Assembly: GCF_027497355.1 (NCBI RefSeq)
Contig: NZ_CP114909.1
Location: 3,038,001-3,102,000, forward strand
DNA length: 64,000 nucleotides
Direction: 5' to 3'
Source: Micromonospora sp. WMMA1947
GTDB taxonomy: Bacteria > Actinomycetota > Actinomycetes > Mycobacteriales > Micromonosporaceae
The translations under genes and the position numbers were made by a program. This document shows positions 28,632-39,965 of this stretch, piece after piece. Each line of letters opens with the position of its first letter. Position 1 is the stretch's first letter. The notes beneath the pieces were generated by a model. That model saw only the letters and a list, made by a program, of their open reading frames with translations. It was not told where the DNA came from and searched no databases.

Positions 28632-29452
28632 TGCAGGCCGCCAGCCGGGAGTCGTACCGGGCCGGGGCCGAGCGCCTCGACGCGTACGTCCGCGGCGCGG
28701 AGCCGTCGGCGGTGGCCTCCACCGCCGACGACATCCTCTCCGTCGCCGACCTGCTGCGGCGCGAGCCGCGGCTGCGCCGGGCGCTCTCCGACCCGGCCCG
28801 GGCCGGGTCGGACCGCTCCGGTCTGCTCGGTGACATGCTGCGCGGCCGGATCGGCGCGGAAGCGCTCGACCTGCTCGCGTCGCTGGTGTCCGGCCGCTGG
28901 TCGAACTCGTCCGAGCTGCTCGACGGCGTCGAGCGCCTCGGCGTGGAAGCGCTGCTCGCCAGCGCGGACCTGTCCGGAGACCTGGGCGAGGTGGAGGACG
29001 AGCTGTTCCGCTTCGGGCAGGTCGTCGGTGGTTCCGCCGAGCTGTCGAACGCGCTCTCCGACCCGATGGCCTCGGTCGAGCGGCGGGCCGAACTGGCCCG
29101 GCAGTTGCTCGCCGGCAAGGCCCAGCCGGTCACCGTCAGCCTCGTCGAGGCCGCGCTCGCCGGCTTCGGGGGACGCTCCTTCACCGGTGCGCTCACCCGG
29201 CTGGTCGAGCTGGCCGCCGACCGGCGGGACCGTCAGGTCGCGTACGTGACCGTGGCGTCCCCGCTGACCGAGGAGGAGGAACGACGCCTCGGTGCCCGCC
29301 TCTCGGAGATGTACGGTCGGGAGGTGTCCGTCAAGCAGACGGTCGACCCCGACGTGCTCGGGGGGGCACGCGTACGGGTCGGCTCCGACCTGTACGACGG
29401 CACCGTCCTGCGCCGCCTCAACGAGACCCGCAACGCGCTCGCGAAGCGCTGA
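28631..29452 (+). CDS. atpH: ATP synthase F1 subunit delta
   Basis: Links the peripheral stalk to the top of the alpha3beta3 head. 273 residues, the long actinobacterial form (about 270) against about 177 in E. coli; the C-terminal half carries the conserved delta/OSCP region (RQVAYVTVASPLTEEEERRL and VDPDVLGGARVRVGS). Overlaps atpF by one base. Confidence 0.94.
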   Translation: MQAASRESYRAGAERLDAYVRGAEPSAVASTADDILSVADLLRREPRLRRALSDPARAGSDRSGLLGDMLRGRIGAEALDLLASLVSGRWSNSSELLDGVERLGVEALLASADLSGDLGEVEDELFRFGQVVGGSAELSNALSDPMASVERRAELARQLLAGKAQPVTVSLVEAALAGFGGRSFTGALTRLVELAADRRDRQVAYVTVASPLTEEEERRLGARLSEMYGREVSVKQTVDPDVLGGARVRVGSDLYDGTVLRRLNETRNALAKR

Positions 29453-29538
29453 CCAGCGTCTTAGCAGCCCTGATTCGACGCCATCGGACCGGCCGGTACT
29501 AGGTATCCCGGGCCCTGAGATACTTAAGGAAGCAGAGG

Positions 29539-31191
29539 ATGGCCGAGCTGACCATCTCGACGGAGGAGATCCGCGGCGCCCTGGAGCGCTACGTCTCCTC
29601 CTACACGGCCGACGTCTCCCGCGAGGAGGTCGGCACCGTCGCCGACGCCGGTGACGGCATCGCCCACGTCGAGGGCCTTCCCTCGACCATGACCAACGAA
29701 CTCCTGGAGTTCGAGGACGGCACGCTCGGTGTGGCGCTGAACCTCGACGTCCGGGAGATCGGTGTCGTCGTCCTCGGTGACTTCGGCGGGATCGAAGAGG
29801 GTCAGCGCGTCAAGCGCACCGGCCGGGTGCTCTCGGTGCCGATCGGTGACGCGTTCCTCGGTCGCGTGGTCAACGCGCTCGGCGAGCCGATCGACGGCCT
29901 CGGTGACATCGCCAACGAGGGCTACCGCGAGCTGGAGCTCCAAGCCCCGAACGTGATGTCCCGCAAGTCGGTCGACGAGCCGCTGCAGACGGGCATCAAG
30001 GCCGTCGACGCGATGACCCCGATCGGCCGCGGCCAGCGCCAGCTGATCATCGGTGACCGGAAGACGGGCAAGACCACCGTCGCCCTGGACACCATCCTCA
30101 ACCAGCGCGAGAACTGGCGCTCCGGCGACCCGAAGAAGCAGGTCCGCTGCATCTACGTCGCGATCGGCCAGAAGGCCTCCACCATCGCCTCCATCAAGGG
30201 GACGCTGGAGGAGGCGGGCGCGATGGAGTACACCACCATCGTCGCCTCCCCGGCCTCCGACCCGGCCGGCTTCAAGTACCTCGCCCCCTACACCGGCTCG
30301 TCCATCGGGCAGCACTGGATGTACGGCGGCAAGCACGTCCTGATCGTCTTCGACGACCTGAGCAAGCAGGCCGAGGCGTACCGCGCCGTGTCGCTGCTGC
30401 TGCGCCGCCCGCCGGGCCGCGAGGCCTACCCGGGTGACGTCTTCTACCTGCACTCGCGTCTGCTGGAGCGCTGCGCCAAGCTCTCCGACGAGCTGGGCGG
30501 CGGCTCGATGACCGGTCTGCCGATCATCGAGACCAAGGCGAACGACATCTCGGCGTTCATCCCGACCAACGTCATCTCCATCACCGACGGCCAGATCTTC
30601 CTGGAGACCGACCTGTTCAACCAGGGCGTCCGGCCGGCTATCAACGTCGGCACCTCGGTCTCCCGGGTCGGTGGCGCCGCGCAGGTGAAGCCGATGAAGA
30701 AGGTCGCCGGCTCGCTGCGGCTGAACCTGGCCCAGTTCCGCGAGCTGGAGGCGTTCGCCGCCTTCGCCTCCGACCTGGACCGGGCCTCCCGGGCCCAGCT
30801 GGACCGCGGTTCCCGCCTGGTCGAGCTGCTCAAGCAGCCGAACTACTCGCCGTACCCGGTGCAGGAGCAGGTCGTCTCCGTCTGGGCCGGCACCGAGGGC
30901 AAGCTGGACGACGTCCCGGTCGGCGAGGTCCGCCGCTTCGAGTCGGAGTTCCTGCAGTACCTGCGGCACAAGCACGAGGGCATCCTGGCCTCGATCGCGG
31001 ACAACAAGTGGGGCGACGACATCATCGCCTCGCTCGACTCCGCGATCACCGAGTTCAAGCAGCTCTTCCTGGGCAAGGAGGACGAGGTCCGGGTCAACGA
31101 CGCGCCGGCCAAGCCGCTGGAGGGCGAGCCGTCCCGCGAGACGGTGACCCGCTTCCGCGACGGCGCCACCGACCGCCCGGCCGAGAGCTGA
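29539..31191 (+). CDS. atpA: ATP synthase F1 subunit alpha
   Basis: Non-catalytic nucleotide-binding subunit, 550 residues. Walker [10 protein letters not shown] lies near residue 173, and the family signature [14 protein letters not shown] is present later. AAGGAAGCAGAGG before the ATG gives the ribosome site. An 86-nt gap with no clear hairpin separates it from atpH. A short charged C-terminal extension after the core is usual in actinobacteria. Confidence 0.97.
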   Translation: MAELTISTEEIRGALERYVSSYTADVSREEVGTVADAGDGIAHVEGLPSTMTNELLEFEDGTLGVALNLDVREIGVVVLGDFGGIEEGQRVKRTGRVLSVPIGDAFLGRVVNALGEPIDGLGDIANEGYRELELQAPNVMSRKSVDEPLQTGIKAVDAMTPIGRGQRQLIIGDRKTGKTTVALDTILNQRENWRSGDPKKQVRCIYVAIGQKASTIASIKGTLEEAGAMEYTTIVASPASDPAGFKYLAPYTGSSIGQHWMYGGKHVLIVFDDLSKQAEAYRAVSLLLRRPPGREAYPGDVFYLHSRLLERCAKLSDELGGGSMTGLPIIETKANDISAFIPTNVISITDGQIFLETDLFNQGVRPAINVGTSVSRVGGAAQVKPMKKVAGSLRLNLAQFRELEAFAAFASDLDRASRAQLDRGSRLVELLKQPNYSPYPVQEQVVSVWAGTEGKLDDVPVGEVRRFESEFLQYLRHKHEGILASIADNKWGDDIIASLDSAITEFKQLFLGKEDEVRVNDAPAKPLEGEPSRETVTRFRDGATDRPAES

Positions 31192-31195
31192 TCCG

Positions 31196-33570
<2,375 letters not shown>

Positions 33571-33588
33571 GAGCCCGCTCACACCCAC

Positions 33589-33629
33589 GGAGGCCGTCCC
33601 GGCGAAAGCCGGGGCGGCCTCCGCCTTTT
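33589..33629 (+). terminator. Strong intrinsic terminator after atpD
   Basis: GGAGGCCGTCCCGGC and GCCGGGGCGGCCTCC (33589-33603 with 33608-33622) pair over 15 bp with one G-T type mismatch, a GAAA tetraloop, then GCCTTTTC. This is the best Rho-independent terminator in the window and would end the atp transcript before atpC. Confidence 0.88.
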
Positions 33630-33791
33630 CGGGCCGGTGCACTACCAGATGCCCGGTTCTCCAGCAAGCAGTTCGCCGAATCGCGCGGTACCGTTCCTGA
33701 CACGACTTCACATCCCGGCCGTTGATCTCTGCAACCAAACGGACCCCCGCGCCCGTCTTCCTACCCGTGGGCGCGACGATTGGAGATGCTC

Positions 33792-34931
33792 GTGGGTGGT
33801 AAGGGCGGCGCGGATCGCGGGAAGCGGTCCATGTGGCGCGGCGTACCCCGGTGGGCCCGCGTCTGCACGATCCTGGGCATCGTCATGGTGGTGCTCAGCG
33901 GCTCCGTGCTGATCGGCTCCCGCGCCCTGGTCGCCCGCTACGAGGGATCGGTGGGCAAGGCCGACCTCTTCGGTGACCAGGCCGCCGGCGCCAACGAGAA
34001 GAAGAGCGACATCAAGGGCCCGCTCAACATCCTGCTCGTCGGCGTGGACCCCCGGACGTCGACCGCCCGCCCGCTGGCCGACTCGATCATGGTCCTGCAC
34101 GTGCCCGCCACCATGGACCGCGGCTATCTCTTCTCGCTCCCGCGCGACCTGCGGGTCGACATCCCGGCCTTCCCCAAGGCCGACTACGCGGGCGCCAACG
34201 ACCGGCTCAACGCGGCCATGTCGCACGGCAGCAACGTGCCGGGGCAGAACCCCAGCACCGCACAGGGCTTCGAGCTGCTCGCCCTGACCGTGCAGAAGGT
34301 CACCGGCATCAAGCGCTTCGACGCCGGGGCGATCATCAACTTCAGCGGGTTCAAGAAGATCGTCGACGCCATGGGCGGTGTCGACATGTACATCGAGCGG
34401 GAGGTGCGCTCCGAGCACCTCCAGCCGGACGGCACCCCGCGCCAGCTCCGGCCCGGCGGCGGGGGCTACCTCGGCCCGCAGGCGGTGTACAAGAAGGGCA
34501 ACGCCCACCTCAAGGGCTGGCAGGCGCTGGACTACGTCCGGCAGCGCTACCCGAAGAACGGCGTACCGGACGGCGACTACGGCCGGCAGCGGCACCAGCA
34601 GCAGTTCGTCAAGGCGATGGCGAGCCAGGCGTTCAGCGCCGACGTGGTGACCAACCCCGTCAAGCTGGACCGGGTGCTGCGCGCGGCCGGCAAGTCGCTG
34701 GTCTTCAACGGGCGCGGCAACAGCGTGGTGGACTTCGGGCTGGCCCTCAAGGACATCCGTCCCGACGCGATCGAGACGATCAAGCTGCCGGGTGGGGGGA
34801 TCGGCACCGGCAGCAACTACCGGGGTGAGCAACTGCTCGAACCGGCGGAGGACTTCTTCACCGCCCTGCGTACCGAACAGCTCGACGCTTTCCTGTTGGA
34901 GCACCCCGACTTCGTGCAGAAGACCAAGTAG
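33792..34931 (+). CDS. LytR-CpsA-Psr (LCP) family protein
   Basis: Membrane-anchored phosphotransferase that attaches polyprenyl-linked glycopolymers to peptidoglycan. 379 residues from GTG 33792, chosen because GGAG at 33782-33785 gives a 6-nt spacing; ATG 33786 is an alternative. One membrane helix at about 24-45, then the extracytoplasmic LCP domain with VDPRTSTARPLADSIMVL, SLPRDLRVDIP and YVRQRYP (phosphate-binding arginines). It separates atpD from atpC, an unusual position for this family. Confidence 0.9.
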   Translation: MGGKGGADRGKRSMWRGVPRWARVCTILGIVMVVLSGSVLIGSRALVARYEGSVGKADLFGDQAAGANEKKSDIKGPLNILLVGVDPRTSTARPLADSIMVLHVPATMDRGYLFSLPRDLRVDIPAFPKADYAGANDRLNAAMSHGSNVPGQNPSTAQGFELLALTVQKVTGIKRFDAGAIINFSGFKKIVDAMGGVDMYIEREVRSEHLQPDGTPRQLRPGGGGYLGPQAVYKKGNAHLKGWQALDYVRQRYPKNGVPDGDYGRQRHQQQFVKAMASQAFSADVVTNPVKLDRVLRAAGKSLVFNGRGNSVVDFGLALKDIRPDAIETIKLPGGGIGTGSNYRGEQLLEPAEDFFTALRTEQLDAFLLEHPDFVQKTK

Positions 34932-35040
34932 CCTGAGCGGGTGCGGGGCCGTGGTGGTCCGGCTCTCACCACCCGCGTTGGGTGGGCTGCGGGGGCGCGA
35001 CTAGACTTTCGGCAATCCGCCGCCGCAGCAAGGAGACAGC

Positions 35041-35319
35041 GTGGCACAGCAGCTTCACGTCGAGCTCGTAGCCGTCGAGGAGAAGGTCTGGACCGGCGAG
35101 GCCGAGATGGTCGTCGCCCGGACGACCGAGGGTGAGCTCGGTGTGCTGCCGGGGCACGCGCCTCTGCTCGGCCAGCTCGCCGAACCCAGCCAGGTACGCA
35201 TCAAGCAGGCCGGCGGCCAGCAGATCGCGTACGACGTGGCCGGCGGCTTCCTGTCGGTGACCGGTGAGGGCGTCACGGTCCTCGCCGAGAGCGCAACCCC
35301 CGCCACCCCGGCCCGCTGA
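35041..35319 (+). CDS. atpC: ATP synthase F1 subunit epsilon, short form
   Basis: Only 92 residues. The N-terminal beta-sandwich is complete (LHVELVAVEEKVWTGEAEMV, GELGVLPGHAPLL, GGFLSVTGEGVTVLAE), but the protein stops where the C-terminal helix-turn-helix would start; family lengths are 120-140. Only 12 nt separate the stop from the next gene, so no remnant of that domain exists. AAGGAGA precedes the GTG start, and TAGACT at 35002-35007 may be its own -10. The gene is separated from atpD by a terminator and an LCP gene. Confidence 0.93.
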   Translation: MAQQLHVELVAVEEKVWTGEAEMVVARTTEGELGVLPGHAPLLGQLAEPSQVRIKQAGGQQIAYDVAGGFLSVTGEGVTVLAESATPATPAR

Positions 35320-35331
35320 GCCGACCCGCCG

Positions 35332-35787
35332 ATGGAGATCGTCGAAGGGATCGGAATCGGCGTCGCGATCGTCGGCGTCGCGCTTCTGATCCTCTTCATC
35401 CGGCGGGCCCTGTTCATGCGTAGCGGTGGCATCATCCGGCTGAGCGTCCGGGTCAACACGATCCTCGACGGTCGTGGCTGGTCACCCGGGTTCGGTCGCT
35501 TCGTGGGCGACGAACTCCGCTGGTACCGCATGTTCAGCTTCGCGCTGCGCCCCAAGCGGGTGCTCTCCCGCAAGGGGCTGGCGGTCGAACGCCGCCGCCT
35601 GCCCGAGGGGCAGGAGCGCATGTCCATGCCGGCCGAGTGGGTGATCCTGCGCTGTACCAGCCACCACGCGCCGATCGAGATCGCGATGGCGCGATCCACG
35701 GTCACCGGATTCCTGTCCTGGCTCGAGGCCGCCCCACCCGGGGCGGTCTCGCCGCGTCTGGCCTCCCAGGACTGGCCCGCCGCCTGA
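35332..35787 (+). CDS. DUF2550 family membrane protein
   Basis: 151-residue protein with one N-terminal membrane helix (about 6-26) and a basic cytosolic domain containing RVNTILDGRGWSPGFGR and LRCTSHHAPIEIAM. DUF2550 genes commonly follow atpC in actinobacteria, and this one starts 12 nt after it. No function has been assigned to the family as far as I know. Confidence 0.85.
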   Translation: MEIVEGIGIGVAIVGVALLILFIRRALFMRSGGIIRLSVRVNTILDGRGWSPGFGRFVGDELRWYRMFSFALRPKRVLSRKGLAVERRRLPEGQERMSMPAEWVILRCTSHHAPIEIAMARSTVTGFLSWLEAAPPGAVSPRLASQDWPAA

Positions 35788-35875
35788 CCCCCACCCTCCC
35801 CGCCGCCCCTCCCCGCTTCACCGGGGCCGTGCCGGGGCACCTCCGCTGACGCCGCACCCCTCCCCGGCGTCACCC

Positions 35876-35946
35876 GCGATCTTGCACTTGGAGCCCTGGC
35901 AAACCTCGTAAACGGGACGCCCGGAGGGCTCGAACTGCAAGATCGC
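35876..35946. repeat. GATC-arm hairpin, U element
   Basis: Arms GCGATCTTGCACTTGGAGCC and GGCTCGAACTGCAAGATCGC pair with two mismatches; the arm reads GATCTTGCAGTT in its perfect form, sharing GATCnnGnAGTT with the R and S families. Loop about 30 nt. Confidence 0.65.
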
Positions 35947-36105
35947 GCGCCCAGTCGTACGAGCGCCCGGCGGCGTCGCGCTCCTCGCACCGAGCCGGCC
36001 CCGCTCGGGCCGACCTCGCTCGGGCGGGCCCCCTCTCGGGCCCGCCCCGCCCTGCGTCACTCCCGCCCCAGGCCAGCTCTGACCGGCCGGCCCAGCCTGG
36101 GTCGG

Positions 36106-36166
36106 GTCGATCATGAACTTGGCGGCATGTGGTGTCCGGTTTGTCGCCGCTAACCTCATGATCGAC
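36106..36166 (-). repeat. R-family intergenic hairpin, copy 2
   Basis: Arms 36106-36126 and 36146-36166 pair at 18 of 21 positions. In reverse complement the loop begins GACAAACCGGAC, matching copy 3 (GACAAATCGGAC) at 53493-53553; orientation is opposite to copies 1 and 3. Confidence 0.75.
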
Positions 36167-36244
36167 GGCCCGGGGGCGGGTGGTGGTGCCATCCGTGCAC
36201 GCGAGCCCGCCGCACGCGCCCTCCGCCGCCTCGGCGACCGAGCC

Positions 36245-36306
36245 AGCCGTAGATCTTGATACGAAACGGCCCCCATGAGGGCACTTTCGTACCAAGATCT
36301 ACGGCT
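36245..36306. repeat. GATC-arm hairpin, T element
   Basis: Arms AGCCGTAGATCTTGATACGA and the complement ending ATCTACGGCT pair at 21 of 22 positions. The centre (GGCCCCCATGAGGGCAC) can fold further, so nearly the whole 62 nt is one hairpin. Confidence 0.7.
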
Positions 36307-36629
36307 GTTCCTGGAATGCGGACATGTGTCTCAAGTGATGGGAGACGCACTGGCGGAGGGCTCCGAGGTGCTCTGAGGTCGGGAGGTCGGGGGTGGGAGG
36401 CCGGGGGTGCCGGGCAGCTTTGCCGGTTCGGCGTGTGGGTGTGGTGCCGGGGCCGGGCGTGTGGGCGTGCGTGTCCGGTTCGGGGGTGGTGGGCGGCACT
36501 CTGACGGCGGAATCGTCGGGGGTGGGTGGCGTTGTAACCGGGTGAACGACCGAGCACCGGCCGCGCCGTCGAGTGAGGTGGTGCCGGCTGTGGGACCAGA
36601 CCCCAGGGTCCGACGGCCTGAGTCACGCG

Positions 36630-36657
36630 GGGAATCATCCCGGCCGGCTGGTCGTTG
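36630..36657 (+). promoter_or_regulatory. SigR/SigH-type promoter A of the lysozyme-like gene
   Basis: GGGAAT (36630-36635), 18-nt spacer, GTTG (36654-36657). About 220 nt before the start codon. Shares spacer and downstream sequence (GTCGTTGAACA, TTCCG) with promoter B. Confidence 0.6.
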
Positions 36658-36718
36658 AACACGGTTCCGACGACGTCAACCCCTCGCACCGCACCCCCGG
36701 TGGTGGTGTGAGGCGCCC

Positions 36719-36746
36719 GGGAATGATGCCGGGTGGCCGGTCGTTG
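36719..36746 (+). promoter_or_regulatory. SigR/SigH-type promoter B of the lysozyme-like gene
   Basis: GGGAAT (36719-36724), 18-nt spacer, GTTG (36743-36746), 89 bp downstream of promoter A and about 130 nt before the start. A small ACGCATCC/GGGTGCGT hairpin at about 36831-36850 follows in the leader. Confidence 0.62.
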
Positions 36747-36874
36747 GACATGCTTCCGGCGCCGCGTAGAGGCCCCCGCCCCCGCGAGCAGCCGAAACCC
36801 CAAGACTTCTTTGAGCGCCTGACGGTGCCCACGCATCCCCCCGGGTGCGTTGACCCCCGAATGGAGCACATGTG

Positions 36875-37450
36875 ATGAACACGATTCTGCGTAAGAGCGT
36901 TCTGGGTATTGCTGGTCTGGCTTTCACCGGTGGCGTGTTCGCCGGTCCGGTCGCCGCCCACGCCGCGGACACCACCGCGCACGCGAAGCCGGTCACGGCG
37001 ACGGTGCAGGGTGACAAGCTGATCCCGCACGGCGTGCAGGGCGCCCAGTCGCGCATCGAGCTGAACGACGAGCAGACCGCGAACGTGAAGGCGATCATCG
37101 CGGCGACGAAGAAGGCCGGCATGGACGAGCGTGCCGCGGTGGTGTCGATCGCGACGGCGTTGCAGGAGTCGAAGCTGGAGAACCTGGGTCACCTGGGTGA
37201 CCGTAACGACCACGACTCGCAGGGCCTGTTCCAGCAGCGTCCGTCGAGCGGGTGGGGCACGGTGGAGCAGATCACCGATCCCGAGTACTCCACGACGGCG
37301 TTCCTGAAGGGTCTGAAGCAGGTCGACGGTTGGAAGGACATGCCGCTGACCAAGGCCGCCCAGACGGTGCAGGTGTCCGCTTACCCGGACCACTACGCCC
37401 AGTGGGAGCAGCAGGCCGCCGACCTGGTCGCCGAGCACTGGAACAAGTAA
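36875..37450 (+). CDS. Secreted lysozyme-like (transglycosylase-type) protein
   Basis: 191-residue exported protein. Signal peptide at about 1-30 (RKSVLGIAGLAFTGGVFAG, cleavage after AHA). The mature part has a helical lysozyme-like fold signature: AAVVSIATALQESKLENLGH, with a candidate catalytic Glu in LQES, then SQGLFQQRPSSGWGT and VQVSAYPDHYAQWE. This module appears at the end of several actinobacterial wall hydrolases; peptidoglycan cleavage is inferred. ATG 36875 has GGAG at 36863-36866, 8 nt upstream. Two SigR-type promoters suggest thiol-stress control. A strong terminator follows. Confidence 0.8.
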   Translation: MNTILRKSVLGIAGLAFTGGVFAGPVAAHAADTTAHAKPVTATVQGDKLIPHGVQGAQSRIELNDEQTANVKAIIAATKKAGMDERAAVVSIATALQESKLENLGHLGDRNDHDSQGLFQQRPSSGWGTVEQITDPEYSTTAFLKGLKQVDGWKDMPLTKAAQTVQVSAYPDHYAQWEQQAADLVAEHWNK

Positions 37451-37473
37451 GACGAACAACTAAGAACGCAGCG

Positions 37474-37513
37474 AAAGGCCGGCACCCCGAACCAACGGGG
37501 TGCCGGCCTTTTC
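37474..37513. terminator. Bidirectional terminator
   Basis: AAAGGCCGGCACCCCG and CGGGGTGCCGGCCTTT (37474-37489 with 37496-37511) pair over 16 bp with loop AACCAA and T residues on both sides. It serves the lysozyme-like gene and the convergent VOC gene. Confidence 0.85.
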
Positions 37514-37928
37514 ACGTCTGCGCGACCAGTTCGACCTCGTACCCCTGCCCGTCGGTCAGGTAGGCGGCGTAGCTGTCCGGGCCGCCCGCGTGCGGGTGCC
37601 GGTCCGGGAACAGCAGCGTCCAGCCGTACCCCGGGGCGGTGGCGACCAGGCGCTCGACGGCGGCCGGCGGGCCGGCGTGGAAGGCCAGGTGGTTCAGGCC
37701 GGGCGCGCACCTGTCGTGGGTGCGGCCGGTGAGCGCCGGTGACTGCTCCAGCACGAGGTAGGTCGCGCCGAGGCGCCAGGAGCGGCCGGCGGGCCAGTCC
37801 TGGTACGGCGTCCAGCCCAGCTCGCCGAGAAGCCAGCCCCAGGAACGACTGGCCGCCGCCAGGTCGGGTACCCACACCTCCACGTGATGGAGGCCGCCGA
37901 TGGTCAGCGCTTCCCGCCCGGAACCCAT
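37512..37928 (-). CDS. VOC (glyoxalase/bleomycin-resistance) family protein
   Basis: Single-domain protein of 138 residues built of two beta-alpha-beta-beta-beta units. Metal ligands are visible as His in GLHHVEVWVPD, His in LNHLAFHAG and Glu near the end in GYEVELVAQ. The substrate is unknown; the superfamily includes glyoxalases, dioxygenases and resistance proteins. Its start overlaps the end of the adenosyltransferase gene by 25 nt, so the two are co-transcribed. Confidence 0.85.
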   Translation of the reverse strand: MGSGREALTIGGLHHVEVWVPDLAAASRSWGWLLGELGWTPYQDWPAGRSWRLGATYLVLEQSPALTGRTHDRCAPGLNHLAFHAGPPAAVERLVATAPGYGWTLLFPDRHPHAGGPDSYAAYLTDGQGYEVELVAQT

Positions 37929-38476
37929 AGCACGTCGCCGTTCGGATTTGCCGTTCTTGACAGGATAAAGAGCAAATCGGAGAGCCGGTTGAGATACTTT
38001 GCCGGGAGGGGACTGGTCCGATCGGGGTCGTGTGCGACCAGCGCCCATGCCGCACGCTCGGCGCGCCGGGCGGTCGTCCGTGCCACGTGCAGCAGTGCCG
38101 CACCAGCGGTGCCGCCGGGGAGGATGAAGGAGTCGAGCTTGCTCAGGCGCGCGTTGTACTCGTCGCACCAGCCCTCGAGGCGCTCGACGTACTCCTCGGT
38201 CACCCGCAGCGGCGGGTACTTCGGGTCCGGCTCCACCGGCGTCGCCAGGTCCGCGCCGACGTCGAACATGTCGTTCTGTACGGACTCCAGCACCGCTCGC
38301 AGCTCGTCGGAGAGCTGCCCCAGGGCGAGCGCCACGCCGATGGAGGCGTTGCACTCGTCCACGTCCGCGTACGCGGCGATACGCGGATCGGTCTTCGGCA
38401 CCTGCTCGTTGTTGCTCAGCCTGGTCATGCCGGCGTCGCCGGCCTTGGTGTAGATGCGCGTGAGGTGGACGGCCAT
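37904..38476 (-). CDS. Cob(I)alamin adenosyltransferase, PduO type
   Basis: Transfers the adenosyl group of ATP to cob(I)alamin to form coenzyme B12. 190 residues with [16 protein letters not shown] near the N-terminus (ATP loop), [10 protein letters not shown], and the late [24 protein letters not shown]. The product is the cofactor of the mutase encoded at 47019-49022. The ATG shares the CATG palindrome with the start of murA on the other strand. Confidence 0.95.
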   Translation of the reverse strand: MAVHLTRIYTKAGDAGMTRLSNNEQVPKTDPRIAAYADVDECNASIGVALALGQLSDELRAVLESVQNDMFDVGADLATPVEPDPKYPPLRVTEEYVERLEGWCDEYNARLSKLDSFILPGGTAGAALLHVARTTARRAERAAWALVAHDPDRTSPLPAKYLNRLSDLLFILSRTANPNGDVLWVPGGKR

Positions 38477-39896
38477 GACGCACAGCCTACGGATACCGGA
38501 CCTGACCATCCCGGCCCGGCCGAGTCCGGTGGGGCCGGGGGACGCGAGCGATCCGGCGCTCAGCGACGTCGACGTCATCCGGGTACGCGGTGACGCCCGG
38601 CTCGACGGCACCGTGCACGTGGTGGGTGCGAAGAACTCCGCGCTGAAACTGATGGCCGCCGCGCTGCTCGCGCCCGGCCGCAGCCTGATCACCAACGTGC
38701 CCCGGATCACCGACATCGCGATCATGGGCGAGGTGCTGCGGCGGCTCGGTTGCGGCGTACGCTTCGGCCCGGACGACCCGGTCGACCCGATGGTGGCCCA
38801 CGGCGGTGTGGAGCGGTCCCGTTCGGTGCTCATCGACGTGCCGGAGCGGCCGGGCGCGGAGGCCGACTACGACCTGGTCCGCCGGCTGCGCGCGTCGATC
38901 TGCGTGCTCGGCCCCCTGCTGGCCCGGCGGGGGTACGTGCGGGTGGCGCACCCGGGCGGCGACGCCATCGGCTCGCGCGGCCTGGACATGCACATCGCCG
39001 GGCTGGCCCGGATGGGCGCGGAGATCTCCGGTGAGCACGGCTTCGTCATCGCCGAGGCCCCGGGCGGGCTGCACGGCGCGGACATCGTGCTGGACTTCCC
39101 GAGCGTGGGCGCGACCGAGAACCTGGTCATGGCGGCGGTGCTGGCCCGGGGCGCCACGACGATCGACAACGCGGCCCGGGAGCCGGAGATCGTCGACATC
39201 TGCACCATGCTGAACACCATGGGCGCGCGGATCGAGGGGGCCGGCACCTCGACGCTGCACATCGTCGGCGTACCCGACCTGCGGCCGGTCCGCCATGCCA
39301 CGGTGGGGGACCGGATCGTGGCCGGCACCTGGGCGTTCGCCGCCGCGATGACCCGCGGCGACGTGACGGTGACCGGCCTGGACCCGGCGTACCTGGCGGT
39401 CGCGCTGGACAAGCTGGTCGCGGCCGGCGGCCTGGTCGAGACGCGGGGCGACGCCTTCCGGGTACGGATGGACGACCGCCCCCGGGCGGTCGACGTGGTG
39501 ACGCTGCCGTACCCGGGCTTCGCCACCGACCTGCTGCCGATGGCGATCGGGCTGGCGGCCGTCAGCGAGGGCGGCTCGCTGATCACCGAGAACATCTTCG
39601 ACGGCCGGTTCATGTTCGCCAACGAGATGATGCGGCTGGGCGCGGAGATCCGTACCGACGGCCACCACGCGCTGGTGTGCGGCCGGGAGCGGCTGTCCGG
39701 CGCCCCGGTACGCGCCACCGACATCCGGGCCGGTGCCGGCCTGATCATCGCCGGGCTCTGCGCCGACGGGCTGACCGAGGTCTCGCACGTGCACCACGTC
39801 GACAGGGGCTACCCGGACTTCGTGGCCGACCTGCGGGCGCTCGGCGTCGAGGTGGAACGCGGCACCGCGCCGGAGGAGCCGGACCTGGCCATCTGA
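38475..39896 (+). CDS. murA: UDP-N-acetylglucosamine 1-carboxyvinyltransferase
   Basis: First committed step of peptidoglycan synthesis, adding enolpyruvate to UDP-GlcNAc. 473 residues from ATG 38475; the conserved core starts later ([28 protein letters not shown]), and GTG 38529 is a possible shorter start. The catalytic cysteine of most MurA proteins is replaced by Asp163 in PGGDAIGSR, the known fosfomycin-insensitive type found in mycobacteria and other actinobacteria. The start overlaps the adenosyltransferase start on the other strand. Confidence 0.95.
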   Translation: MTHSLRIPDLTIPARPSPVGPGDASDPALSDVDVIRVRGDARLDGTVHVVGAKNSALKLMAAALLAPGRSLITNVPRITDIAIMGEVLRRLGCGVRFGPDDPVDPMVAHGGVERSRSVLIDVPERPGAEADYDLVRRLRASICVLGPLLARRGYVRVAHPGGDAIGSRGLDMHIAGLARMGAEISGEHGFVIAEAPGGLHGADIVLDFPSVGATENLVMAAVLARGATTIDNAAREPEIVDICTMLNTMGARIEGAGTSTLHIVGVPDLRPVRHATVGDRIVAGTWAFAAAMTRGDVTVTGLDPAYLAVALDKLVAAGGLVETRGDAFRVRMDDRPRAVDVVTLPYPGFATDLLPMAIGLAAVSEGGSLITENIFDGRFMFANEMMRLGAEIRTDGHHALVCGRERLSGAPVRATDIRAGAGLIIAGLCADGLTEVSHVHHVDRGYPDFVADLRALGVEVERGTAPEEPDLAI

Positions 39897-39965
39897 CGGC
39901 CGACGCTTATCCCTCGTTAAGTAGGGTTCTGGCAGACGTTGCAGAACACGGCGAGGGAGAAGCAG

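Larger units (their letters stand above)
35788..36629. other. Gene-free island with palindromes
   Basis: About 840 bp without a credible gene; open frames here have no domain, no ribosome site and run through palindromes. It holds the U, R2 and T hairpins listed separately, and a low-complexity TCGGGCC-rich stretch at 35985-36050. The right end leads into the tandem SigR-type promoters. Confidence 0.65.

Noticed and set aside
36156..36869. Open frames in the 35.8-36.9 kb island
   Set aside because: They run through palindromes and promoters, lack ribosome sites and show no recognisable domain.
36560..36870. Cyclic di-AMP riboswitch before the lysozyme-like gene
   Set aside because: Such switches often precede wall hydrolases in actinobacteria, but the conserved ydaO-type core could not be found; the duplicated motif fits SigR promoters better.
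37512..37928. VOC protein as a FosA-type fosfomycin resistance enzyme next to murA
   Set aside because: The superfamily is broad, no FosA-specific residues were seen, and the Asp-type MurA already explains resistance.
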